From an uncultured Clostridia bacterium (GTDB lineage: Bacteria; Bacillota; Clostridia; Christensenellales; UBA1242): DNA of 13,857 nucleotides. The DNA lies in the NCBI GenBank assembly GCA_934772445.1, contig CAKVMJ010000030.1, positions 1 through 13,857 on the forward strand. The letters are read 5' to 3'. Under the pieces are notes generated by a model. That model was not told the DNA's origin and did not search any database. It saw nothing but the letters and a program-made list of their open reading frames with translations. A program made the translations under genes and the position numbers. Positions 1 to 4,045 of this stretch are shown here, piece after piece; within the stretch, counting starts at the first letter, position 1, and every line of letters begins with the position of its first letter.

Positions 1-20
1 CCAAACCCGATTAAGACCAT

Positions 21-28
21 AAGGAGGT
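21..28 (+). promoter_or_regulatory. Strong Shine-Dalgarno site of rpsF, end of its leader
   Basis: AAGGAGGT lies 4 bases before the rpsF ATG and is a near-perfect match to the 16S rRNA anti-SD. Only 32 bases of the 5' leader are inside the window. They contain ACCCGA at 5-10; in Bacillota the rpsF leader often carries an S6:S18-binding structure with a conserved CCG, but too little is visible to call it here. Confidence 0.8.
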
Positions 29-32
29 AAAT

Positions 33-317
33 ATGAATAGATACGAGCTTTTAACTATTTTCGCTAATAACATTACTGAAGAGCAAAAAGAAAACGCAGT
101 AAATAAGTATGTTCAATTAATCGAGAAGAATAATGGTAAAGTTCAAGTTGTAAACAAATGGGGAACTAAGAAATTAGCTTATCCTATCAATTACAAAAGA
201 GAAGGTTACTATGTTCTTATCGAATTTGATTCAACTCCAGAACTTCCAAAGAAAGTTAGCGAACTTATGAGAATTGATGAAGTTGTTATGCGTAGTTTAT
301 GCATTAAGAAAAATTAG
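33..317 (+). CDS. rpsF: 30S ribosomal protein bS6
   Basis: This is a 94-residue protein of the size usual for bS6. It begins MNRYELLTIF, the typical first beta strand, and carries the family signature around residues 40-65 (NKWGTKKLAYPINYKREGYY), followed by a helix and the final strand with MRIDEVVMRSL. bS6 binds the central domain of 16S rRNA as a heterodimer with bS18 in the platform of the small subunit. The start is fixed by AAGGAGGT at 21-28. It is the first gene of a three-gene operon with ssb 16 bases downstream and rpsR behind it, the usual order in Bacillota. It ends in TAG. Identification is secure. Confidence 0.98.
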   Translation: MNRYELLTIFANNITEEQKENAVNKYVQLIEKNNGKVQVVNKWGTKKLAYPINYKREGYYVLIEFDSTPELPKKVSELMRIDEVVMRSLCIKKN

Positions 318-333
318 TATTTAGGAGAAAATT

Positions 334-747
334 ATGAATAAAGTTATTTTAATTGGTAACTTAACTAAAGACCCTGAAATTAGTACAACTCAAAATGGTG
401 TTTCTGTTTGTAGATTTACAGTAGCTGTATCAAGAAAATTTACAAATGCAGAAGGCGAAAGAGAAACAGATTTTATAAATGTTATTGTTTGGAGAACTTT
501 AGCAGATAACTGCCATAAGTTCTTAAAGAAGGGAAGCAAAGCTGCAATCGTTGGCTCTATCCAAACTAGAAGTTATGATGGTACAGATGGAACTAAGAGA
601 TATATCACAGAAGTTGTGGCTGATGAAGTTGAATTTATTAGCACAAAGAATGCTGATAGCGCTGATGCTGAACCTAAACAAGAAAAAGCAAAGAAAGAAG
701 ATGTTAGCAAATTAGAACCAATTTCTGATAACGACCTTCCTTTCTAA
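334..747 (+). CDS. ssb: Single-stranded DNA-binding protein
   Basis: This 137-residue SSB coats single-stranded DNA during replication, repair and recombination, normally as a tetramer. The OB fold fills roughly residues 1-105: MNKVILIGNLTKDPE at the start, DFINVIVWR near residues 49-57, KFLKKGSKAAIVGSIQTR in the middle and YITEVVADEVEF at the end. A short charged linker rich in Lys and Glu follows. The protein ends in DNDLPF, the acidic tip that recruits partner proteins. The linker is only about 25 residues, so the protein is shorter than B. subtilis SsbA (about 170). TTAGGAG lies 6-7 bases before the ATG. It is co-transcribed between rpsF and rpsR, so this is the housekeeping SSB and not a plasmid or phage copy. 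Confidence 0.97.
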   Translation: MNKVILIGNLTKDPEISTTQNGVSVCRFTVAVSRKFTNAEGERETDFINVIVWRTLADNCHKFLKKGSKAAIVGSIQTRSYDGTDGTKRYITEVVADEVEFISTKNADSADAEPKQEKAKKEDVSKLEPISDNDLPF

Positions 748-776
748 TTTATTAAAATATGAAAAAGGAGAGAACT

Positions 777-1061
777 ATGAGCGAAGAAATTAAAGAAATG
801 CCTCAAATGTTAGAAGCAGACCAAGCTATGCCTATGAAGAAATTCAGAAAGCAACCTAAGAAAAGAGTTTGTGTTTTCTGTGAAGACAAAGTTGAAAGCA
901 TTGATTATAAAGATGTTGCAAGACTAAGAAAGTTTATTACAGAGAAAGGTAAGATTTTACCTCATCGTCAAACTGGTACTTGCTCAAAACATCAAAGAGA
1001 ATTAGCCACAGCTATTAAAAGAGCTAGATATATGGCACTTATTCCTTATGTTGGTGAGTAA
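777..1061 (+). CDS. rpsR: 30S ribosomal protein bS18, zinc-binding form
   Basis: This is bS18, the partner of bS6 in the 30S platform. I place the start at ATG 777, not the in-frame ATG at 759, because AAGGAG at 765-770 sits 6 bases before 777 and lies inside the longer reading frame; this gives 94 residues. The core has VCVFCEDK, then DYKDVARLRKFITEKGKILPHR, then GTCSKHQRELATAIKRAR. Cys32, Cys35, Cys68 and His71 form an apparent C-x2-C/C-x2-H zinc site, so this is the C+ type. It is somewhat longer than typical bS18 (about 75-80 residues) because of an acidic, Met-rich N-terminal extension of about 20 residues. It is the last gene of the operon, 29 bases after ssb. Confidence 0.97.
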   Translation: MSEEIKEMPQMLEADQAMPMKKFRKQPKKRVCVFCEDKVESIDYKDVARLRKFITEKGKILPHRQTGTCSKHQRELATAIKRARYMALIPYVGE

Positions 1062-1069
1062 GTAGGTCG

Positions 1070-1095
1070 CTTTTTCTTTGTTAGAAAAGAAAAAG
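1070..1095 (+). other. 10-bp hairpin just after rpsR
   Basis: CTTTTTCTTT at 1070-1079 pairs perfectly with AAAGAAAAAG at 1086-1095 around a GTTAGA loop. It lies 8 bases after the rpsR stop. No T-run follows, so it is not a canonical terminator on the + strand. It may protect the 3' end of the operon mRNA or be part of the larger structured segment that follows. Confidence 0.5.
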
Positions 1096-1112
1096 GCTCG
1101 CAAAAAGAAAAC

Positions 1113-1134
1113 TTGGGGATTGCGATTTCCCCAA
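1113..1134 (+). other. GC-rich hairpin in the rpsR downstream region
   Basis: TTGGGGA at 1113-1119 pairs with TCCCCAA at 1128-1134 around an 8-base loop. It is clearly richer in G+C than its surroundings and is followed by more C-rich sequence and by the first copy of the 24-base repeat. CCCAA at 1130-1134 could alternatively pair with TTGGG at 1160-1164, giving a second possible fold. The function is unknown. Confidence 0.45.
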
Positions 1135-1140
1135 ACCCCT

Positions 1141-1164
1141 AAAACGCTTTTTCAAGCGGTTGGG
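1141..1164 (+). repeat. 24-base repeat, copy 1
   Basis: This segment matches 1317-1340 at 22 of 24 positions (AAAACGCTTTT, three variable bases of which two differ, then AGCGGTTGGG). It contains a small hairpin: CGCTT at 1145-1149 pairs with AAGCG at 1154-1158. Read as codons from 1143 it gives Asn-Ala-Phe-Ser-Ser-Gly-Trp, close to the Asn-Ala-Phe-Pro-Ser-Gly-Trp of copy 2. It may be a dispersed repeat or a remnant of duplicated coding DNA. Confidence 0.55.
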
Positions 1165-1178
1165 ATTATATAGAAGTG

Positions 1179-1204
1179 AAAAAGTCCTGAAAAGGACTTT
1201 TTTT
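1179..1204 (+). terminator. Intrinsic terminator, likely end of the rpsF-ssb-rpsR operon
   Basis: AAAAAGTCCT (1179-1188) and AGGACTTTTT (1193-1202) form a 10-bp stem closed by a stable GAAA tetraloop. The 3' arm merges into an 8-base T-run that ends at 1204. It is the first canonical + strand terminator after rpsR, about 120 bases downstream. A second GAAA-loop hairpin (AGTGTT/AACACT, 1214-1229) without a T-run follows at once. Confidence 0.85.
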
Positions 1205-1285
1205 GTGTGGATTAGTGTTGAAAAACACTGGAAAAGGGTATTAATGATAAATGGTTTTTTTAAAGGGCTTTTTATGTAAAGTGGT

Positions 1286-1426
1286 ATGAAAAAATACAAA
1301 AAAAATAAAAAGAACAAAAACGCTTTTCCGAGCGGTTGGGGCGCTTATTGAAATTATTATAACCAAGACAATACCCTAACTAATATTACTTGGGGTGCAA
1401 CTAGAGCACAATACGATGCTGTTTAA
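1286..1426 (+). pseudogene. Broken small reading frame or gene remnant
   Basis: I do not recognise this gene. From ATG 1286 the frame runs 21 codons (a Lys/Asn-rich start, then NAFPSGWGAY) to TGA at 1349-1351, then continues in the same frame for 24 sense codons to TAA 1424. The second part (NYYNQDNTLTNITW, then GATRAQYDAV) has the amino-acid mix of real protein, and a strong terminator begins 19 bases after the TAA. If the TGA is a nonsense mutation or is read through as Trp, the product would have 46 residues. There is no good ribosome site before 1286, so the original gene may have begun elsewhere. Other genes here use TGG for Trp, which argues against a changed code. A degraded gene 3' end is the simplest reading; a chance frame cannot be excluded. 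Confidence 0.35.
1317..1340 (+). repeat. 24-base repeat, copy 2
   Basis: This is the second copy of the repeat at 1141-1164, 176 bases downstream in the same orientation. One of the two differences swaps an A-T pair of the small hairpin stem for a G-T wobble, so the fold is still possible. It lies inside the broken reading frame and encodes its NAFPSGW. Confidence 0.55.
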
Positions 1427-1444
1427 TAATTTTTAATAACATTT

Positions 1445-1478
1445 AAGAACATATCTAATTTAAGATGTGTTCTTTTTT
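1445..1478 (+). terminator. Strong intrinsic terminator behind the broken reading frame
   Basis: AAGAACATATCT (1445-1456) pairs with AGATGTGTTCTT (1463-1474), a 12-bp stem with a single G-T wobble and a 6-base loop, followed by TTTTTT at 1473-1478. No intact + strand gene lies directly before it, so it most likely marks the former end of the gene whose remnant is at 1286-1426. Confidence 0.85.
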
Positions 1479-1726
1479 ATTTTTTAAGATTAGAAAAAAA
1501 TATATAATGATATGATTTTAGTATGAAAAGATATAAAGATGGTTTTAAATGTTTTTAAAACTTTATGCGGATTTAGTTAAATTTATAAAACATTTAAAAC
1601 AAAATGTTGAAATATGAAAAAATAAGTTAAAGAGAAAGAATTAAATACTAAAAACTAAAAAATTGAAAGATAAGATAAGGTTAAAAATAAAAAATCAAAG
1701 TGAAAGAAATTGTGAAAAATATAATT
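1479..1726. other. Gene-free AT-rich spacer
   Basis: This stretch holds no open frame longer than about a dozen codons and no convincing ribosome site. TATAAT at 1503-1508 is a perfect -10 hexamer, but no -35 is visible and no gene follows on the + strand, so I do not call a promoter. Confidence 0.6.
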
Positions 1727-1774
1727 GAAAAGATTAAAAATTTTAAAGCAACATCAACAAATCTTAATCTTTTC
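1727..1774 (-). terminator. Possible weak terminator of the hydrolase gene
   Basis: GAAAAGATTAA (1727-1737) and TTAATCTTTTC (1764-1774) are perfect 11-bp inverted repeats. On the minus strand the second arm starts inside the last hydrolase codons and the loop is 26 bases. The sequence after the stem on the minus strand is T-rich (AATTATATTTTTC) but not a clean T-run. A competing 8-bp hairpin (1766-1773 with 1778-1785) lies wholly at the end of the coding region. Confidence 0.35.
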
Positions 1775-2702
1775 TATAAAAGATTGAGTTTAAAAATTCT
1801 GCTCTGCTTTTAAGTCCTTCTTTAGTTATAGGTGAAGAGCGAGCTGCATCATAGCCGTGCATTGTTCCTGTGGTTTCAAAAAGAGTTGAGTTAACTCCAT
1901 TATCTTTCAAAAGGTGGGCATATTTAATTCCATCATCTCTTAGGCAATCAAACTCTGCTGTTTCAATATATGCTGGCGGAAGATTTTTTAAGTTTTCGTT
2001 TTTGCAAGGAAATGCGTAGCCCTCCCAAATTTTCGGAAAACCGTGTTTGTAATAGGTTTTAAGCATAAACTTTTCAGCTTTTGAATTAAACATAGGAGTG
2101 TCTGTATAAATCTGCCTAGATTTAATCTCAGAGCCATAGTCTAGGGCTGGATAAACTAGCATCTGACCTTTTATTCTATCGTATCCATTATCTCTATCTA
2201 GTAAGCATACGCTAGCAGCTAGGTTACCCCCAGCGCTATCTCCTCCAACTGCAATCTTATTAGGGTCAACTCCCAATTTTTCTGCATTTTTAAAAACATA
2301 TTCCAAAGCCTCGTAAGCATCTAAGTGGGCTGAAGGGAATGGGTGTTTTGGGGCAAGCCTATATAAAACTAAAATACAAACGCAATTTGCTTCTTTTGTA
2401 TAATAAATAATATTTTTCTTATGTACGCTTGTTGGAACCATCATATATGCTCCACCGGCAAAATATACCAAGCAATTAGCCTTTTCTTTAATCTTTTTAG
2501 GTTTAAATATTATCAAATCTAGGGCTGGATTATCTTTTGTTTTTATAGTTATTTTTTTAACATCTGTATTCTTATCTGGGCGGGTTAAGAGATAATCCAA
2601 ACTCAAAACCTTGTTTGCAATATTCATAGATAAATTATTATTAAAATTTTTTAATTTGCAAACCCATCTAAAGTCTTTTGCAATCTCATATTTCTTATTC
2701 AT
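1764..2702 (-). CDS. Alpha/beta hydrolase, hormone-sensitive-lipase (esterase) family
   Basis: This 312-residue predicted cytoplasmic carboxylesterase/lipase belongs to the alpha/beta hydrolase fold-3 (HSL, GDSAGG) family. Numbered from the ATG at 2702, the family block YRLAPKHPFPSAHLDA is near 114-129, the nucleophile elbow GDSAGGN gives Ser156, the acid is probably Asp252 in EFDCLRDDG, and the base His282 in MHGYD; the triad is complete. The usual HGGG oxyanion motif is altered to FAGGAY (81-86), so the His is replaced by Ala. There is no signal peptide. A TTG at 2723 would add 7 residues, but it has no usable ribosome site and lies upstream of a -10 box, so I prefer ATG 2702. The natural substrate cannot be told. 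It is a single gene, divergent from the Spo0A-like gene. Confidence 0.9.
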   Translation of the reverse strand: MNKKYEIAKDFRWVCKLKNFNNNLSMNIANKVLSLDYLLTRPDKNTDVKKITIKTKDNPALDLIIFKPKKIKEKANCLVYFAGGAYMMVPTSVHKKNIIYYTKEANCVCILVLYRLAPKHPFPSAHLDAYEALEYVFKNAEKLGVDPNKIAVGGDSAGGNLAASVCLLDRDNGYDRIKGQMLVYPALDYGSEIKSRQIYTDTPMFNSKAEKFMLKTYYKHGFPKIWEGYAFPCKNENLKNLPPAYIETAEFDCLRDDGIKYAHLLKDNGVNSTLFETTGTMHGYDAARSSPITKEGLKSRAEFLNSIFYRKD

Positions 2703-2708
2703 ACTTAT

Positions 2709-2737
2709 ATTGTACCAAAACAAACCTAAATTAATAA
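2709..2737 (-). promoter_or_regulatory. Promoter of the hydrolase gene, probably leaderless
   Basis: On the minus strand TGG-TACAAT (-10 at 2709-2714, with the extended-TG element) lies 6 bases before the ATG codon at 2702-2700. Transcription would start at or within a base or two of the ATG, and no Shine-Dalgarno site is present. The -35 near 2732-2737 (TTATTA) is poor, which fits an extended -10 promoter. A degenerate TTTTGGTACAAT, resembling the palindromes further upstream, overlaps the -10. Confidence 0.5.
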
Positions 2738-2796
2738 ATATTTTTTAATATCTTTTTTAAATTTTAGCAATTTAATCATTTAATATTCAGAAAAAT

Positions 2797-2812
2797 AATT
2801 TTGTACAAAATT
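2797..2812. promoter_or_regulatory. Palindromic operator candidate 1 (AATTTTGTACAAAATT)
   Basis: This is a perfect 16-bp palindrome centred on GTAC (2803-2806) in the divergent intergenic region. The core TTTTGTACAAAA recurs at 2820-2831 and 2897-2908. Centres 1 and 2 are 21 bp apart, two helical turns, which suits cooperative binding on one DNA face. The half TTTTGT resembles the left part of the B. subtilis 0A box (TTTGTCGAA), and the adjacent gene encodes a Spo0A-type DNA-binding domain. Confidence 0.6.
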
Positions 2813-2819
2813 CGGGTAA

Positions 2820-2831
2820 TTTTGTACAAAA
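2820..2831. promoter_or_regulatory. Palindromic operator candidate 2 (TTTTGTACAAAA)
   Basis: This 12-bp perfect palindrome has its GTAC at 2824-2827, exactly 21 bp from copy 1. The outer left flank (AA) matches the 16-bp form and the right flank (CT) does not, so it may be the weaker site of the pair. Confidence 0.6.
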
Positions 2832-2880
2832 CTCTTAAAATTTTATAAAAAATGGCTATAAAAAGGAAAAATTATCGATT

Positions 2881-2890
2881 ATACAAAATT
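2881..2890. promoter_or_regulatory. Degenerate half-site of the GTAC palindrome
   Basis: ATACAAAATT matches the right half of the palindrome (GTACAAAATT) with one change; the left half is not preserved. It is 20 bp before copy 3, so the downstream site may also act as a pair. It was judged by eye in AT-rich DNA and is less certain than the full palindromes. Confidence 0.35.
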
Positions 2891-2894
2891 AAAT

Positions 2895-2910
2895 AATTTT
2901 GTACAAAATT
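2895..2910. promoter_or_regulatory. Palindromic operator candidate 3 (AATTTTGTACAAAATT)
   Basis: This copy is identical to copy 1 over all 16 bases. It ends 11 bp before the -35 of the promoter that reads into the Spo0A-like gene. That is an activator-like position, although occlusion of RNA polymerase is also possible. Confidence 0.6.
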
Positions 2911-2921
2911 ATCTAAAATAT

Positions 2922-2950
2922 TTTACTTTTATATTTTTCTGTGATATTAT
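2922..2950 (+). promoter_or_regulatory. Promoter of the Spo0A-like gene
   Basis: TTTACT (-35, 2922-2927), a 17-bp spacer and TATTAT (-10, 2945-2950) preceded by TGA (extended -10, TG at 2942-2943). Transcription would begin near 2957, leaving a leader of about 120 bases before the ATG at 3080. The leader contains a 16-codon frame (2958-3008) without a ribosome site, which I do not call a gene. Confidence 0.6.
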
Positions 2951-3079
2951 AAAAGAAATGCTAGATACTATTTTATTTAAAGATTTTTGTAAAAATATGT
3001 TGGTTTAGCACGAGTTATAGTTTAAAAAATGGGTTTTATAGCCATTAATAAAATTAGGTTTGGGAAAAAGTTGGAGAAA

Positions 3080-3898
3080 ATGAATAAACAACAGTATATG
3101 GCGATTGTTTTAGCCCAAAAAGGTTTTAACAATGCAGATGCACTCGGACAAGTGTTATATAAATACAACTTCTTAATGCATTACACTGAAAGTATTGATG
3201 AATTTATTAATATTTTTACAAAAGAAAATGAAGGTTTTATCTTTGTTGATTCTCAATATTATAGATTTGCTTTGTTGTTGAAAAATGCCGTTGAAAAGGT
3301 GGATATTTTCAAAAAATATACAATCATTTTCTTTGGCGATAACGATGCTTGTAGAGAAGATTTAGCAAATGGTATTAATATTTTTAGTTGTTCTAGTGAT
3401 AAACTTTTAGATTTATCAAAAAAATTGCTTAGTCATTACGCAAGAAGAAAACGCCAAGAGAATATAACTAATAATACATCAATGCCCGATTCTGGAATTA
3501 AAAAATTCTTAGAGAATTTTGGATTTTCTCCTAGATATAAAGGCTTTGCTTACACTGTTTCAGCCATTAAGCTTGGTTCTCGAAGAAAGATTAATAATTT
3601 AAGAAAAGATGTTTTTGAAAAATTATCTGAATATTATGAAACTCCTCTTATAAATATTGAAAGAAATATTAGAGTTTTATTTACTAATAGAATGGACCAA
3701 AACCATCTAAAAAATTTGCTTAGGTCATTTATTGGTTTCAAACCTGAGAAATTAACCACTAAAAATTTTATTTTAATTATGACTGAAATCTATAAATTAA
3801 GATTAAAAAATCCTCATAGAGCTTTAGCTAAGAGCTTAATTGATGAAATGAAAAAATTAGAATTAGAAAAAATAAAAGATACTCAACTACTTGCTTGA
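3080..3898 (+). CDS. Spo0A-like regulator with degenerate receiver domain
   Basis: This 272-residue protein has the two-domain layout and length of Spo0A (about 267). The C-terminal part (about 140-244) aligns with the Spo0A DNA-binding domain: IKKFLENFGFSPRYKGFAY matches the start of the domain, IERNIRVLF lines up with VERAIRHAI of the recognition region, and GFKPEKLTTKNFILIMTEIY with its last helices, ending KLRL. The N-terminal half (5-120) has receiver-like strand/helix spacing, and Asp57 in FIFVDS falls where the phospho-acceptor would be. The acidic pair after strand 1, the Thr/Ser after strand 4 and the Lys of strand 5 are missing, so normal phosphorylation is doubtful. I chose ATG 3080 because the fold starts there and GGAG lies at 3073-3076, though its spacing is short; ATG 3029 would add 17 residues without any ribosome site. 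It is not a standard Spo0A, and its targets are unknown. Confidence 0.8.
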   Translation: MNKQQYMAIVLAQKGFNNADALGQVLYKYNFLMHYTESIDEFINIFTKENEGFIFVDSQYYRFALLLKNAVEKVDIFKKYTIIFFGDNDACREDLANGINIFSCSSDKLLDLSKKLLSHYARRKRQENITNNTSMPDSGIKKFLENFGFSPRYKGFAYTVSAIKLGSRRKINNLRKDVFEKLSEYYETPLINIERNIRVLFTNRMDQNHLKNLLRSFIGFKPEKLTTKNFILIMTEIYKLRLKNPHRALAKSLIDEMKKLELEKIKDTQLLA

Positions 3899-3909
3899 GT
3901 ATCTTTTTT
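3874..3909 (+). terminator. Intrinsic terminator overlapping the end of the Spo0A-like gene
   Basis: AAAAGATACTCAA (3874-3886) pairs with TTGAGTATCTTTT (3895-3907), a perfect 13-bp stem with an 8-base loop, followed by T to 3909. The 5' arm lies within the last codons and the TGA stop (3896-3898) lies in the 3' arm. Translating ribosomes would cover the hairpin, so termination may be coupled to translation of the gene's end. Confidence 0.9.
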
Positions 3910-3931
3910 AGCCTTTTTTATTTATTCGTTT

Positions 3932-3990
3932 AAATGTTTGAAGGTATTATATTAACTAAAATATATATAATAAAATATATGCAAACATTT
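3932..3990. promoter_or_regulatory. Inverted repeat around a -10-like box before the giant lipoprotein gene
   Basis: AAATGTTTG (3932-3940) and CAAACATTT (3982-3990) are perfect 9-bp inverted repeats flanking 41 bp of A/T that contains TATAAT at 3966-3971. No good -35 is seen at the right distance from that box (TTGAAG at 3938 is 22 bp away). Another -35-like TTGAAT at 3990-3995 lacks a well-placed -10. The promoter must be in 3910-4030, but its exact place is uncertain; the repeat may be a regulator site. Confidence 0.35.
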
Positions 3991-4045
3991 TGAATAGAAA
4001 TTTTTATGTGATAAAATTATTACAAATAAAAATGAGGGTAGTTTT

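Noticed and set aside
759..776. Six-codon longer start for bS18
   Set aside because: The ribosome site AAGGAG at 765-770 lies inside this extension and is properly spaced for ATG 777.
1081..1317. 78-codon minus-strand frame across the hairpin region
   Set aside because: It is Phe/Leu/Lys-rich from A/T tracts, has no ribosome site, and covers the terminator and repeats of the + strand.
2138..2533. 13-base repeat TCTAGGGCTGGAT at two places inside the hydrolase gene
   Set aside because: Both encode Pro-Ala-Leu-Asp on the minus strand with the same codons; it is a coincidence of coding sequence with no structural context.
2703..2723. TTG start of the hydrolase
   Set aside because: There is no usable ribosome site, and the extended -10 lies inside the extra segment, so the mRNA probably starts downstream of it.
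2958..3008. 16-codon frame in the leader of the Spo0A-like gene
   Set aside because: It has no ribosome site and no recognisable attenuator composition; it is expected by chance in AT-rich DNA.
3029..3079. Longer start for the Spo0A-like gene
   Set aside because: No Shine-Dalgarno site precedes 3029, and the extra 17 residues lie before the first receiver strand, whereas Spo0A begins at that strand.
3896..3898. TGA as a sense codon (alternative genetic code), suggested by the split frame at 1286-1426
   Set aside because: Trp is written TGG many times in the giant gene and others, and TGA 3896 ends the regulator inside its terminator.
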